The notes: generated by a model from the sequence alone, not told the origin. A stretch of DNA of 59,212 bases from Deltaproteobacteria bacterium (GCA_005879315.1 VBLC01000052.1:1-59212); one strand, 5' to 3'; shown: positions 20,585 to 32,144, numbered from the stretch's first letter. Numbers and translations are program-made.

Positions 20585-21237
20585 CCCGCTTGCGCCTGGC
20601 CGCCATTTCCGCTCTCGTCGCCGACACCGCCGCGACCGCTCTGGCCTGGTCGCGCTTGCCCGAGCGCGTGCCGGTGCATTGGAATATCCACGGCCAGGTT
20701 GACCGGCTCGGCTCTCGTTTCGAGCTGGTCCTGCTCGGGCCGGTGTTGCTCGCCGGGCTCTGGGGGTTGTTCGAGCTCCTCCCGATCCTCGATCCGCGCC
20801 TGGCCGCGCCGAAGGATCCCGAGCAGACCCAGGCCGAGCGGGAAGGAGCGCTGCAGACCGCACTGGCGCTGGTGCTCGGGCTGGGCGCGCTGTTGCATCT
20901 GCTGCTCCTCTCGCTTTCGCTGGGGCTCTTGCACGAACCGGCCCGCGCTTTCGCCTTTCTCATGGCCGCCTTTCTCGTGCTGTTCGGCAACTTCATCGGC
21001 CGGCTGCGACCCAGCTGGTTCGTCGGCATCCGCACGCCCTGGACGCTCTCCTCCGATGCGGTCTGGCGGCGCACTCACCGCCTGGCCGCCCGGCTGATGG
21101 TGCCGGCGGGACTCCTGGCAGTCCTGTTGGCCGTGGTCCTGCCGGCGCCGGCGGCCTTCGCGGCGGCCATCGTGCTGCTGCTCGGCGCGCTCCTGGCGCC
21201 GGCTGCTCTCAGCTTCTACTACTGGCGATCGCTGTAG
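20581..21237 (+). CDS. SdpI/DUF1648-family membrane protein
   Basis: A 218-residue protein with six or so hydrophobic helices. The DUF1648 signature 'LPERVPVHWNIHGQVDRLGSRF' is near residue 25. A second family motif, 'IGRLRPSWFVGIRTPWTLSSDAVWRRTHRLAARLM', is typical of SdpI. Bacillus SdpI is both an immunity protein and a signal transducer that captures SdpR at the membrane. The tight coupling here suggests the same logic. No SdpC-like toxin is visible, so the inducing signal is unknown. Confidence 0.9.
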   Translation: MTRLRLAAISALVADTAATALAWSRLPERVPVHWNIHGQVDRLGSRFELVLLGPVLLAGLWGLFELLPILDPRLAAPKDPEQTQAEREGALQTALALVLGLGALLHLLLLSLSLGLLHEPARAFAFLMAAFLVLFGNFIGRLRPSWFVGIRTPWTLSSDAVWRRTHRLAARLMVPAGLLAVLLAVVLPAPAAFAAAIVLLLGALLAPAALSFYYWRSL

Positions 21238-21491
21238 TAATTCGAGCAGTTCCCGGCCTTTCGGTTGCGGCTTCGCAAGTCGGATGGTACGCTCTCTCGT
21301 CTACTCCGGGCTGCGAACATCGGCCCGGGGTCTCACGGCGAAGCGGGGCGGCGCGCAGCCGCGTACCCCGTTCAGGCGCCACGAGCGAGGCTGGGTGGCC
21401 GTACCATCACTCAAAGGTTTCATGAGCGAGCGCCAGACCGGCGCTCGATCGCCCTCGCGCGTCCTCGCGCGAGCGGGAAAAGGATTCTTCG
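21238..21491 (+). promoter_or_regulatory. Leader of the RNase E/G gene
   Basis: A gene-free 254 bp. A possible sigma-70 promoter is TTGCGG (21265-21270) and TACGCT (21288-21293), spacing 17, giving a 5' UTR of about 190 nt. The UTR contains GC-rich stems, e.g. GCGGGGCGGC pairing with GCCGCGTACCCCG near 21335-21371. Long structured leaders are typical of rne genes that autoregulate through mRNA cleavage. Frames in this stretch lack coding signals. Confidence 0.5.
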
Positions 21492-23810
21492 ATGTCGAAC
21501 ATCTTGGTGATCAACGCCTCGGGTCAGGAGACCCGGGTGGCGCTGATCGAGCAGGGGACAATTGCTGAGTACTACCTGGAGCGCAAGAACGAGAAAGGAA
21601 TAGTCGGCAACATCTACAAGGGAAGAGTCGTCCGGGTGCTCCCCGGAATGCAGGCCGCCTTCGTAGACATCGGGCTCGACAAGGCGGCTTTCCTCTATGT
21701 CGGCGACATCGTCTCCGACCCCACCTTCCCCGGATTCTCCGAGGAGATGGACATCAAGGCGGGCGCGGTCGAAGGCGACTCGCTCGAGGCGGAGGACTTG
21801 CCGGAGCCTTCGGAGGAGCTGCTTGCTCCGCCGGAGCCGCTCAGCCAGCAGACCCAGGCCGTTCAGCCGCCGACACCTCCTGCCGAGGGAGGGTCCGCGC
21901 CGGCGCCGGAGCTTCCAGAAGTTCCAGCGCAAAATGTACAAAATGCGCAACGGGAACAAGTTGTCGAAGTTGCTCCATTTTCTCCGCCGGCTGCGGAGCT
22001 CGCCCCCGGAGAGCCGGCGCAGGAAGTCGTCGAGCTGACCGCCGAGGACGCGCTCGAAGACGACGAAGACGAAGAAGAGGACCTGGACGAGGCCGACGCG
22101 GCTCACACCGCCGCCGAGGAGCAGCTCGCTGAGGAGGAGGCCCAGGCCACCGGCGAGCCGATCGCGAGTCGCTCCGAAGAGGCGAAGGCCGCGGAAGCTC
22201 CGGCGATCCCTGCCGAGGCGGGCGCTCGGGCCGTGCCGGCCGACGCCGCTGCGCGCCCCGCCGCGCGCGAGGGACGCCGCGGCCGGCGCCGCGGAGGCCG
22301 AGGCAGAAAGCGCGGCGGCTGGGAAGGTCCGCGCCCCGCCGGCGAACAGCCGAAGGAGCGCCGCAACGACGGCAAGCCCTTTCAAGGCCAGGAGCGCCGG
22401 GGCAGCAACGACAAGCGCAACGGCGGCGGCAACGGCAAGCAGCGGGCGCAGATCCAGGATCTGCTCAAGGAAGGCGACGAGGTCCTCGTCCAGGTGGTGA
22501 AGGACCCCATCGGCAGCAAAGGCGCGCGCATCACCTGCCACATCTCGCTGCCCGGCCGCCACCTGGTGTTCATGCCGACGGTGGACCACGTCGGCATCTC
22601 GCGCCGCATCGAGAACGAGAAGGAGCGCCGCCGGCTGCGCGAGCTGGTCGACAAGTACCGGCCGCAGGGCACCGGCTTCATCGTCCGGACGGTGGCGGAG
22701 AACGAGCCCTCCGAGAAGCTCACCGCCGACATCAAGTTCCTCCTCGGCCTGTGGAACGAGGTGGGGAAGAAGCGGGAAAATCTCAGGGCGCCGGCGCTGG
22801 TGCACCCCGACCTCGATCTCGTGCTGCGCTCCATCCGCGATCTCTTCAGCGACGAAGTGGAGAAGGTCGTCATCGACGACCGCGGCGAATGGGAGCGGGT
22901 GCGGGCCTTCGTCGAGCAGGCCGCGCCCGAGCTGAAGGAGCGCATCGAGCTCTACGGCGGCGAGGAGCCCATCTTCGACGAGTACGGCATCGAGCAGGAA
23001 TTGATCCGCGCCCAGAACCGCAAGGTCTGGCTCAAGTCGGGCGGCTACATCATCATCGACCAGACCGAGGCGCTGGTGGCCATCGACGTCAACTCCGGCC
23101 GCTACGTGGGCAAGAAGGGCGCGGGGGCCAGCCTCGAGGACACCATCACCAAGATCAACTGCGAGGCGGCCAAGGAGATCGTCTACCAGCTGCGGCTGCG
23201 CAACATCGGCGGAATCATCATCATCGATTTCATCGACATGGACAAAGGCGCCAACCGCGAGAAGGTCTTCAAGACCTTGCAGGAGGCGCTGGCCGCCGAC
23301 CGGGCCAAGACGAACGTTCTCAAGATCAGCGACATCGGCCTGGTGGAGATGACCCGCAAGCGGGTTCGCGAGAGCGTCACCCGGCTGACCACCGAGACCT
23401 GCCCCACCTGCGACGGCCGCGGGCACGTCCGCAGCAAGGTGACGATGGCCTACGAGATCATGCGCGAAGTACAGCGCGCGGCCGGCAAGCACCGCGAGGA
23501 CCAGCTGGTGGTCTCCTGCCATCCCGACGTGGCGAAGCTCCTGCAGGGCCCGGAGCGGGAGGCGATGCGGCTCCTGATGATGAAGCTCAACAAGAGCGTC
23601 ACCGTGCGGCCCCAGCCGCAGTACCACATCGAGCAATACGACCTGCACGCCAAGTGGAGCCGACCCGAGCTGCAGCAGCAGCGCGGCGGCGGGCGGCGCG
23701 ACGGCGGCAGGCGCGAGGATCAACGCCGCGACGCCTCGCAAAGGCCGCAGCAGCCGCCGGAAGCGAACGCCGAGCCGCCGCCTGCTCCCGCCGCCAAGCC
23801 CGCCGAGTGA
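21492..23810 (+). CDS. rng: Ribonuclease E/G with a large insertion in the S1 domain
   Basis: A 772-residue endoribonuclease for mRNA decay and rRNA/tRNA processing. The N-terminus 'MSNILVINASGQETRVALIEQG' and first S1 half ('GNIYKGRVVRVLPGMQAAFVDIGLDKAAFLYVGDI') are canonical. Residues about 77-316 are a low-complexity insert, first acidic/proline-rich and then RG/RGG-rich basic. S1 then resumes with 'IQDLLKEGDEVLVQVVKDPIGSKGARIT'. The DNase I-like catalytic part has 'VAIDVNSGRYVG' and 'IIIDFIDM', followed by the Zn-link 'CPTCDGRG'. A short Arg/Gln-rich tail ends the protein. Catalytic acidic residues are present. It follows the TIGR03960 gene as in many genomes. Confidence 0.93.
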   Translation: MSNILVINASGQETRVALIEQGTIAEYYLERKNEKGIVGNIYKGRVVRVLPGMQAAFVDIGLDKAAFLYVGDIVSDPTFPGFSEEMDIKAGAVEGDSLEAEDLPEPSEELLAPPEPLSQQTQAVQPPTPPAEGGSAPAPELPEVPAQNVQNAQREQVVEVAPFSPPAAELAPGEPAQEVVELTAEDALEDDEDEEEDLDEADAAHTAAEEQLAEEEAQATGEPIASRSEEAKAAEAPAIPAEAGARAVPADAAARPAAREGRRGRRRGGRGRKRGGWEGPRPAGEQPKERRNDGKPFQGQERRGSNDKRNGGGNGKQRAQIQDLLKEGDEVLVQVVKDPIGSKGARITCHISLPGRHLVFMPTVDHVGISRRIENEKERRRLRELVDKYRPQGTGFIVRTVAENEPSEKLTADIKFLLGLWNEVGKKRENLRAPALVHPDLDLVLRSIRDLFSDEVEKVVIDDRGEWERVRAFVEQAAPELKERIELYGGEEPIFDEYGIEQELIRAQNRKVWLKSGGYIIIDQTEALVAIDVNSGRYVGKKGAGASLEDTITKINCEAAKEIVYQLRLRNIGGIIIIDFIDMDKGANREKVFKTLQEALAADRAKTNVLKISDIGLVEMTRKRVRESVTRLTTETCPTCDGRGHVRSKVTMAYEIMREVQRAAGKHREDQLVVSCHPDVAKLLQGPEREAMRLLMMKLNKSVTVRPQPQYHIEQYDLHAKWSRPELQQQRGGGRRDGGRREDQRRDASQRPQQPPEANAEPPPAPAAKPAE

Positions 23811-23868
23811 CCGCGCCGGGAAATGCGTCGAACGCTCCTCACGCGTCCAAGGCGGGCGGAGCGAGACC

Positions 23869-25164
23869 GTGAACGAGCGCTGGACGACTCTCCGCGCGCA
23901 TCCTAGCGCCCGCCGCTTCATCCGCGCCGTGCTGCTGGTGGCACACGGGTTCCGCGGCGAAGCCATCACGCTGCGCGCGGCGGCGCTCACCTACCTGACG
24001 CTGCTGGCGCTCGTGCCGCTCCTCGCCGTGGTCTACAGCGTCGTCGATCTCTTCACCGGCGAGGCGCAGATCCATGACCGCCTGCAGAGCTACGTCAATT
24101 CACAGCTCGGCATCGGCGCCGGCGCGGCCATTTCCGGCGCGCTGACCACCTTCACCAGCAAGGCGACGATGCAGACGCTGGGCGCCATCGGCTTCGCCGC
24201 GCTGCTGGTCTCGGCGCTCTCCTTGCTCTGGAACATCGAGAGCGCCTTCAACCACATCTATGCGGTGAGGCGGCCCCGCCGGCCCGTGGAGCGGCTGCTC
24301 AAGTACTGGTCGTTCCTGACTCTCGGACCCCTCCTCCTCACCGCCTCGCTCTACGTGACCTTCGCGATCTCTCGCCTTCGCGCGGGTCATGGGCAGCCCG
24401 GCCACAGCGAGGTGCTGCACGCGCTCGCCGCGCTCTCGTCGATCGCCATCACCTACGCCGGGCTCGGCTTCCTCTACAAGGTCCTGCCCAACGCGAGGGT
24501 GCGGCTGCGCTCGGCGATCGTGGCGGCCCTGACCGCCGGCACGATCTGGGAATTGGCGAAATTCCTCTTCGCCTGGGCCTCTGGACGGATGGTCCAGGTG
24601 CACCGTGTCTACGGCTCGGTCGCGGTGCTGCCCATCGTGATGATCTGGATCTACATCTCCTGGTACATCGCGCTCTTCGGCTGCCGTCTCTGCTACGCGC
24701 TCGATGCCTCGCGCAAGCCCGAGCCGCACCCTGACCTGCAGGCGGCGGCGGCGCGCGAGACCTTCGTGGCGCGGCTGATGGTCACCCTCGTCCAGCTGTA
24801 CCGCGACGGTCGCGGGCCGCTGCACATTCGCCGGCTTGCCTCCGAGCTGTCGGCCACCAAGCGGATGGTGCGCGAGGGGCTGCGCGCGCTCGCCGATGCC
24901 GGCCTCGCCGCCGAGGCGAAGCAGGGCGGCTGGCTGCCGGCGCGTGATCCCGCGCGGATCAAGCTCGCCGAGGTTCGGGCGGCGGCGCGATTGTCGCTGC
25001 GCTTTCCTGCGCAGGAAGCGGATCCTCTCACCGAGGCGGTCGCGCACGCCTTCGAACAGGCGGAGAGCGCGGCCGAGTCTGCCTTGGGCGAGACCCTCGA
25101 CTCCTTCATGCACCGGCTCGAGCAGCCCGCTTCCGCGCCCCTGACCCCGGTGCGCTCCGGGTAG
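23869..25164 (+). CDS. YihY/BrkB-family membrane protein with C-terminal winged-helix-like domain
   Basis: A 431-residue protein. Residues about 20-280 are the YihY/BrkB core with six membrane helices ('RAAALTYLTLLALVPLLAVVYSV', 'ALLVSALSLLWNIESAFNHIY', 'AVLPIVMIWIYISWYIALFG'). These were once called ribonuclease BN, but no nuclease motif is present. The C-terminal 130 residues are soluble and include a winged-helix-like stretch ('IRRLASELSATKRMVREGLRALADAGL'). The start is GTG with GGAG upstream. It follows rng by 58 bp. Function unknown. Confidence 0.87.
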   Translation: MNERWTTLRAHPSARRFIRAVLLVAHGFRGEAITLRAAALTYLTLLALVPLLAVVYSVVDLFTGEAQIHDRLQSYVNSQLGIGAGAAISGALTTFTSKATMQTLGAIGFAALLVSALSLLWNIESAFNHIYAVRRPRRPVERLLKYWSFLTLGPLLLTASLYVTFAISRLRAGHGQPGHSEVLHALAALSSIAITYAGLGFLYKVLPNARVRLRSAIVAALTAGTIWELAKFLFAWASGRMVQVHRVYGSVAVLPIVMIWIYISWYIALFGCRLCYALDASRKPEPHPDLQAAAARETFVARLMVTLVQLYRDGRGPLHIRRLASELSATKRMVREGLRALADAGLAAEAKQGGWLPARDPARIKLAEVRAAARLSLRFPAQEADPLTEAVAHAFEQAESAAESALGETLDSFMHRLEQPASAPLTPVRSG

Positions 25165-25233
25165 GTGGAAGTGCGCCGCGACCGGCTGCGGGCTCTGCTT
25201 CTCCGCGCTTGCTCGTGCCCGGCGATGTACAGT

Positions 25234-25256
25234 AACGTTCGCATCCGTCGAACGTT
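25234..25256. promoter_or_regulatory. Perfect 8-bp inverted repeat before the IHF-like gene
   Basis: AACGTTCG (25234-25241), a 7-nt loop and CGAACGTT (25249-25256), followed by TTCG so four Ts end the stem. It could be a weak terminator for the BrkB-type gene (stop 25164) or an operator for the IHF-like gene (start 25288). The half-site CGTTCG/CGAACG resembles the 5559-5639 palindromes with the arms swapped. Confidence 0.5.
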
Positions 25257-25287
25257 TTCGACCGCCGAACCCGCGCGGAGCGCAACG

Positions 25288-25623
25288 ATGCTGAAGAGCG
25301 ACCTGATCGCCATCCTGGTGGCAAAGCGCCAGCTCACCCAGAAGCAGGCGGAGCTCACCATCGAGACGATCTTTGACGCCATGAAGGCCGCCCTTTGTAA
25401 AGGGGACAACATCGAGATCCGCGGACTCGGTGCCTTCCACGTCAAGAACTACCAGGGCTACAACGGCCGCAACCCCAAGACCGGAGAGGTGATCCCGGTC
25501 AAGCCCAAGCGGGGCATCCTCTTCCGCACCGGCAAGGAGCTGCGCGACCGCGTCAACCGCGCCGGCGCTACGCGGGAGAAGCCCGAGGCCGCTCCGGCCA
25601 AGTCCGAGACCGGCACCGCGTAG
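25288..25623 (+). CDS. HU/IHF-family DNA-bending protein (IHF-beta-like)
   Basis: A 111-residue histone-like protein. The fold is clear: 'MLKSDLIAILVAKRQLTQKQAELTI', 'GDNIEIRGLGAFHVKNYQGYNGRNPKTGEVIPV', then 'FRTGKELRDRVN'. The GRNPKTGE arm with its intercalating Pro is intact. 'RNPKTGEVIPVKPKRGILFRTGKELRDRVN' resembles IhfB more than HU. A tail of about 20 residues (Lys/Pro/Ala-rich) is extra. The ATG at 25288 is preceded by GGAG at 25277-25280. IHF is needed by many sigma-54 promoters, such as the one at 5690, but the functional link is inference. Confidence 0.9.
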   Translation: MLKSDLIAILVAKRQLTQKQAELTIETIFDAMKAALCKGDNIEIRGLGAFHVKNYQGYNGRNPKTGEVIPVKPKRGILFRTGKELRDRVNRAGATREKPEAAPAKSETGTA

Positions 25624-25685
25624 CAGGCCCTGTCTTTTCCGGCACCTGTGGCGGCGGCGCGCACTGCGCGCTCCTTTGCGCGCGT

Positions 25686-25713
25686 TTGACAGCCTCGCGG
25701 GCGAGCATATACT
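25686..25713 (+). promoter_or_regulatory. Sigma-70 promoter of the rpsU-yqeY-dnaG-rpoD operon
   Basis: TTGACA (25686-25691) and TATACT (25708-25713) with 16 bp spacing; predicted start near 25720. It is one of the best matches to the housekeeping consensus in the window and lies about 50 bp before rpsU. Confidence 0.8.
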
Positions 25714-25762
25714 GCCGCGTTTTTACCGGGTCTGAAGGGCCCGAAGGGCGGTGATTGCAAGA

Positions 25763-25960
25763 ATGCCGGGCGTGCGGGTCAAAGAAGGCGAGTCGTTCGA
25801 GAACGCCATGAAGCGCTTCAAGAAGCAGTGCGAGAAGGCCGGCATCCTGAGCGAGATCAGGAAGCGCGAGCACTACGAGAAGCCCTCCGTCAAGCGCAAG
25901 AAGAAGGCGCTGGCGGCGAAGAAGCGCGCCCTGAAGAAGGCGCGCAAGGGCATGATCTAG
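25763..25960 (+). CDS. rpsU: 30S ribosomal protein S21
   Basis: A 65-residue small-subunit protein: '[48 protein letters not shown]' is canonical, followed by a Lys/Ala-rich end. The start is the ATG at 25763; an upstream in-frame GTG would add four residues. It is the first gene of the macromolecular synthesis operon, and a hairpin follows its stop. Confidence 0.96.
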   Translation: MPGVRVKEGESFENAMKRFKKQCEKAGILSEIRKREHYEKPSVKRKKKALAAKKRALKKARKGMI

Positions 25961-25984
25961 CCCCGAGCAGGATGTTCACCCCCC

Positions 25985-26017
25985 AAGGCCCCGCCCGAGA
26001 AGCTCGCGCGGGGCCTT
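25985..26017 (+). terminator. Hairpin between rpsU and yqeY (attenuator-like)
   Basis: AAGGCCCCGC (25985-25994) pairs perfectly with GCGGGGCCTT (26008-26017) around a 13-nt loop, followed by only CGACC, so no T-run. Its site, directly after rpsU, matches the partial terminator that lowers dnaG/rpoD expression relative to rpsU in E. coli. It ends 8 bp before the yqeY ATG and could also mask its ribosome-binding site. Confidence 0.6.
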
Positions 26018-26025
26018 CGACCGAA

Positions 26026-26481
26026 ATGACGCTGAGCGAGCGCATCGACAAAGAGATGAAGGACGCGGCCCGCGCGCAAGAGAAACGGCGCCTCAGCACG
26101 CTGCGCATGCTCAAGAGCGCGATGAAGTATCGCGAGATCGAGACGGGCAAGACGCTCGAGGACGCCGACGTCGTCGCGGTGGTGGGCACGCTCATCAAGC
26201 AGCGGCGCGACTCGGCGGCGCAGTACACCTCGGGCGGACGGCCCGAGCTGGCGCGGAACGAGAACGAGGAGATCGTCATTCTCGAGGCCTTTCTCCCTCG
26301 GCAACTGACCGATGACGAGCTGGCGGCGCTGGTGCAAGAAGCCATCGCTGCCTCGGGCGCCAAAGGTCCCAAGGAGATGGGCGCGGTGATGAAGGCGCTG
26401 ATGCCCAAGGTGGCGGGCAAGGCGGAAGGAAAGCGCGTCAGCGATGCGGTGAAGAGCGCCCTGGCGAAGCTGTCGGCATAA
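26026..26481 (+). CDS. yqeY: GatB/YqeY-domain protein
   Basis: A 151-residue helical protein with the two YqeY lobes: 'RIDKEMKDAARAQEKRRLSTLRMLKSAMKYREIE' and, at the end, 'GPKEMGAVMKALMPKVAGKAEGKRVSDAVKSALAKL'. The latter is related to the GatB tail that recognises tRNA, so a role in tRNA amidation or editing has been suggested. It sits between rpsU and dnaG as in many bacteria. The ATG is 8 bp after the preceding hairpin. Confidence 0.92.
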   Translation: MTLSERIDKEMKDAARAQEKRRLSTLRMLKSAMKYREIETGKTLEDADVVAVVGTLIKQRRDSAAQYTSGGRPELARNENEEIVILEAFLPRQLTDDELAALVQEAIAASGAKGPKEMGAVMKALMPKVAGKAEGKRVSDAVKSALAKLSA

Positions 26482-26490
26482 CGCTCTACG

Positions 26491-28233
26491 ATGGCGGTGG
26501 CGGCGATCAAGTTGGCGAGCATCTCGGAGGAGAAGCTGCAGGAGCTGCGCGACCGCGTCGACGTGATCGCGGTGGTGCAGCGGCGCGTGCCTCTGAAGAA
26601 GTCAGGGCGCGACTGGAAGGGGCTCTGTCCCTTCCATGGGGAGAAGACTCCCAGCTTCTACGTCGTGCCCGACAAGAAGATGTTCCACTGCTTCGGCTGC
26701 GGCGCATCCGGCGACGCCATCAAGTTCGTCATGCAGATGGAGGGCCGCAGCTTCCGCGAGGCGATCGAGCAGCTCGCCGCCGAGGCAGGGGTCGACCTGA
26801 CTCCCTCCGATCCGGAGGAAGCGCGCCGATCGGCCCGCCGCGCCGCGCTCGCCGAGGTGAACGAAAAGGCTGGCATCTTCTACGAGCGCGTCCTCTGGGA
26901 GCACCCCAAGGGCGAGGTCGCGCGCGAGCATCTCCGCAAGCGCGGTATCACCGAGGACACCGCGCGGGCCTGGCGGCTGGGCTACGCGCCCAACCTCTGG
27001 GATGCGCTCTGCAAGTCGCACGCTCTCAAGGGCGTGGACCCGCGCCTCGTCGAGGAAGCGGGCCTGGGCGTGCCCCGCAAGAAAGGGCCGGGCCTCTACG
27101 ACCGGTTCCGCGGCCGCTTGATGATCCCCATTCGAGAGAGTGGCCGGATGGTCGGATTTGGCGGACGCCTCCTCGAGAGCATGCGCGCGCCCGGCGCGCG
27201 CGACGAGGGACAGTCCGAGGCGAAATACCTCAATTCCCCCGACACGCCGCTCTATCAGAAGGGCCTGACCTTGTTCGCCCTCGACCGCGCCCGCGAGTCG
27301 CTGCGCCGCGACGAGATCGCTCTCTTCGTCGAGGGATATTTCGACGCCATCGGCCTCCACCAGGCCGGCGTGCAGACTGCCGTGGCCACCTGCGGGACGG
27401 CGCTGACGGAGAAGCATCTCGAGCTCGTCACCAAAGCTGGCGCGAAGGAGCTGGTCTTCGTCTTCGACGGCGACGCGGCCGGCATGCGCGCGGCGCAGCG
27501 CGCATCGGAGATCGCCGCCGCGCAAGGCGTGCCGGCGCGGGTGCTGGTCCCGCCGGGCGGCGAGGATCCCGACGAGACGGTCCTGCGCGTCGGGGTGCAG
27601 CAGTTCCGCGAGATGATCTCCTCGGCGCAGCCCTCGCTGGAGTTCCTGCTCGATCGCGCGCTGGCGAAGCTCCCCAAGGGCGCACCCATCGAGACGCGCG
27701 TGCGCGCAGCGGAGGCCGTCAAGGGGATCGTCCAGGCGGCCCCTAGCGGGCTCGCGCGCGACCTCTACGTCGAGAAGGTTGCCGAAAAGCTCGGTACGGG
27801 AGTGGACGTCATCCGGCGGGCGCTCGCCGGCAAGGCCCCTCAGGCGGCGGCACCGGCGCGGAAGTCCCCTGCCGAAACGGCGGCGCCGTTGCCGCCTCCG
27901 GTCCTCAAGGCAGAGCTGGTGATCCTCGCTGCGATCCTTCGACGCCCCGAGCTGGCGACGGTGATCAGCCGCAATGGCGCAGTCGGCGATTTCGTCCATC
28001 CCGCCCTCCGCGACGCCGCCGACGGGGTGTGCGCCGGTGTGGACAAAGATGGCCTCATCCGGCGCATCGAGCCGGACTCGCTGCGCCAGCGCCTTCTCGA
28101 AATGATGGCGGTCCAGGAGCAGGCAGGCGACCAGACTGACGCAAAGCGGCTAGAGCAGCTCTTGAAGAAACATGCACAAACAGTGGCGTTGGAGCGGAAG
28201 CAGCGCCCCTCGCCGCGGGTTCCAAGCAGCTGA
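26491..28233 (+). CDS. dnaG: DNA primase DnaG
   Basis: A 580-residue primase making RNA primers for replication. The N-terminal CHC2 zinc-binding domain shows '[12 protein letters not shown]' and '[12 protein letters not shown]'. The catalytic Toprim core has '[16 protein letters not shown]' (Glu) and 'VFDGDAAG' (Asp-x-Asp). A C-terminal helical region ('[15 protein letters not shown]') is the DnaB-binding part. It starts 9 bp after yqeY. Length is normal (about 580-600). Confidence 0.96.
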   Translation: MAVAAIKLASISEEKLQELRDRVDVIAVVQRRVPLKKSGRDWKGLCPFHGEKTPSFYVVPDKKMFHCFGCGASGDAIKFVMQMEGRSFREAIEQLAAEAGVDLTPSDPEEARRSARRAALAEVNEKAGIFYERVLWEHPKGEVAREHLRKRGITEDTARAWRLGYAPNLWDALCKSHALKGVDPRLVEEAGLGVPRKKGPGLYDRFRGRLMIPIRESGRMVGFGGRLLESMRAPGARDEGQSEAKYLNSPDTPLYQKGLTLFALDRARESLRRDEIALFVEGYFDAIGLHQAGVQTAVATCGTALTEKHLELVTKAGAKELVFVFDGDAAGMRAAQRASEIAAAQGVPARVLVPPGGEDPDETVLRVGVQQFREMISSAQPSLEFLLDRALAKLPKGAPIETRVRAAEAVKGIVQAAPSGLARDLYVEKVAEKLGTGVDVIRRALAGKAPQAAAPARKSPAETAAPLPPPVLKAELVILAAILRRPELATVISRNGAVGDFVHPALRDAADGVCAGVDKDGLIRRIEPDSLRQRLLEMMAVQEQAGDQTDAKRLEQLLKKHAQTVALERKQRPSPRVPSS

Positions 28234-28312
28234 AACGATCGGAAAAAAAGCAGCCCCCAGCCTTCAGCTCGATTACCCTCCCCATTTCCTCGCCCCGACG
28301 GAGTCCCAGCAC

Positions 28313-30469
<2,157 letters not shown>

Positions 30470-30497
30470 GTTGTGCTAGATCGCGCGCGGGGGTCCC

Positions 30498-32144
30498 ATG
30501 ACCGCGCGCGTTCTCCTCTGCATCTCCTTCTCGCTCGCCTGCAAGACTGCCGAGACGCGGCCGCCCGAGGCGCAGGCGGTCCATGAGCACATCGCTCCGG
30601 CGGCACCCGCGCCGGTGATCTTCGAAAATCTCGGCTCGTGGCATCACGCCGTGCGCACCAGCGAGCCGGAGGCGCAGGCGTTCTTCGATCAAGGCCTGCG
30701 CTTGATGTTCGCCTTCAACCACGAGGAGGCGATCAAGTCGTTCCAGCGCGCCGCACAGATCGATCCCGGCTGCGCGATGTGCCTGTGGGGCGCCGCGGTT
30801 GCGCTCGGACCGAACATCAACCTGCCCACCGATCCGGAGCGCGAGAAGACGGCGTGGGACCTGGTGGCAAAAGCGCGCGCGCTGAATCCTTCGGGGGAAG
30901 AGAAGGAGTACGTCGAGGCGGCCGCGAAGCGATACGCCAACCCACCCGGCCCCGACCGCAAGGCGCTCGACGAGGCCTACGCGCAGGCGATGCGCGAGCT
31001 CTCCCGAAAGCATCCCGAGGACGTGGACGCGGCCGTGCTCTTCGCCGAGTCGATGATGGATCTGCGCCCCTGGGACCTCTGGACGCACGCCGGAAAACCG
31101 CAGCCCGGAACAGAGGAGATTCTCGCCGCGCTCGAATCGGCGCTGCAGAAAGCGCCGCAGCACCCGGGCGCGAACCACTTCTACATCCACGCCACCGAGG
31201 CTTCGCCGCATCCGGAGAAGGGACTGCAGTCGGCGAGCAGGTTGCCGGGCCTGATGCCCGGCGCGGGGCATCTCGTGCACATGCCCGCGCACACGTACAT
31301 CCGCACCGGCCGCTACGAAGACGCGGCAGAGGCGAACCGGCGGGCCATCGAGGTGGACAAGGCGTACCTGGCTCGGACCGGCGCGCAGGGCTTCTACTCG
31401 ATGATGTACGTGGCGCACAATTATCAGTTCCTCTGGGCGGCGGCCTCGATCGAGGGACGCAGCGCCGAGGCCCTCCGCGCCGCGCAGCAGCTTGCGGCGC
31501 GTTTTCCTGACGAGATGCTCCGCGGGATGGAGAAGGAAATGCCGGGCATCGACTACTTCGCCTCGCCGCCACTCTTTGCGCTGGTGCGTTTCGGCAAGTG
31601 GGATGAAGTGTTGGCGCAAAAGGCGCCGCCCGCGGACTTCGTCTGCTTGACGGCCGCGTGGCATTTCGCGCGCGGCATGGCCTTCGCCGGCAAAGGCGAG
31701 TTCGACCAAGCTCGCGGCGAGCACGGTCAGCTCGCGATCTTCAACAATGCGCTGCCCGCTGAGGCGATGCTCGGGCTGAACAGCGCGCGCGCCGTCTTCG
31801 CGGTCGCCGAGCCGCTCCTCGCCGGAGAGATCTCGCTCCGAAGCGGCGACACGGCTGGCGCGCTGCCGCTCTTGCGGGCCGCGGTGAAGGCGGAGGACGA
31901 GCTGAACTACGACGAGCCCCCGCCGTGGCCGCAGCCCTCGCGGCTCTCGCTCGGGCAGGCGCTGCTCGCGCTCGGCAAGACGCGCGAGGCGGCCGATGTC
32001 TTCCGCGAAGACCTGCTCCGTTATCCCAGCAACGGTTGGGCGCTCTATGGGCTCTGGCAGGCGATCCACACGGCATGGGCGAAAGAGAAGTTCGACGCGG
32101 CCTGGTCGCGCGCCGACGTCCAGCTTGCCTCGGCCCGTTTCTAA
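30498..32144 (+). CDS. TPR lipoprotein with two HxxH-type motifs
   Basis: A 548-residue protein starting with a lipoprotein signal, '[16 protein letters not shown]' (lipobox SLAC, Cys15), so it is exported and lipidated. TPR-like helical pairs occur at about 60-110, 260-330 and 440-510. In the middle are '[15 protein letters not shown]' and '[20 protein letters not shown]', His clusters shared with a widespread family of TPR proteins of unknown function; a metal site is possible. It starts 28 bp after rpoD and could be a read-through cistron. It converges with the barrel protein at 32141, overlapping by 4 bp. Confidence 0.75.
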   Translation: MTARVLLCISFSLACKTAETRPPEAQAVHEHIAPAAPAPVIFENLGSWHHAVRTSEPEAQAFFDQGLRLMFAFNHEEAIKSFQRAAQIDPGCAMCLWGAAVALGPNINLPTDPEREKTAWDLVAKARALNPSGEEKEYVEAAAKRYANPPGPDRKALDEAYAQAMRELSRKHPEDVDAAVLFAESMMDLRPWDLWTHAGKPQPGTEEILAALESALQKAPQHPGANHFYIHATEASPHPEKGLQSASRLPGLMPGAGHLVHMPAHTYIRTGRYEDAAEANRRAIEVDKAYLARTGAQGFYSMMYVAHNYQFLWAAASIEGRSAEALRAAQQLAARFPDEMLRGMEKEMPGIDYFASPPLFALVRFGKWDEVLAQKAPPADFVCLTAAWHFARGMAFAGKGEFDQARGEHGQLAIFNNALPAEAMLGLNSARAVFAVAEPLLAGEISLRSGDTAGALPLLRAAVKAEDELNYDEPPPWPQPSRLSLGQALLALGKTREAADVFREDLLRYPSNGWALYGLWQAIHTAWAKEKFDAAWSRADVQLASARF

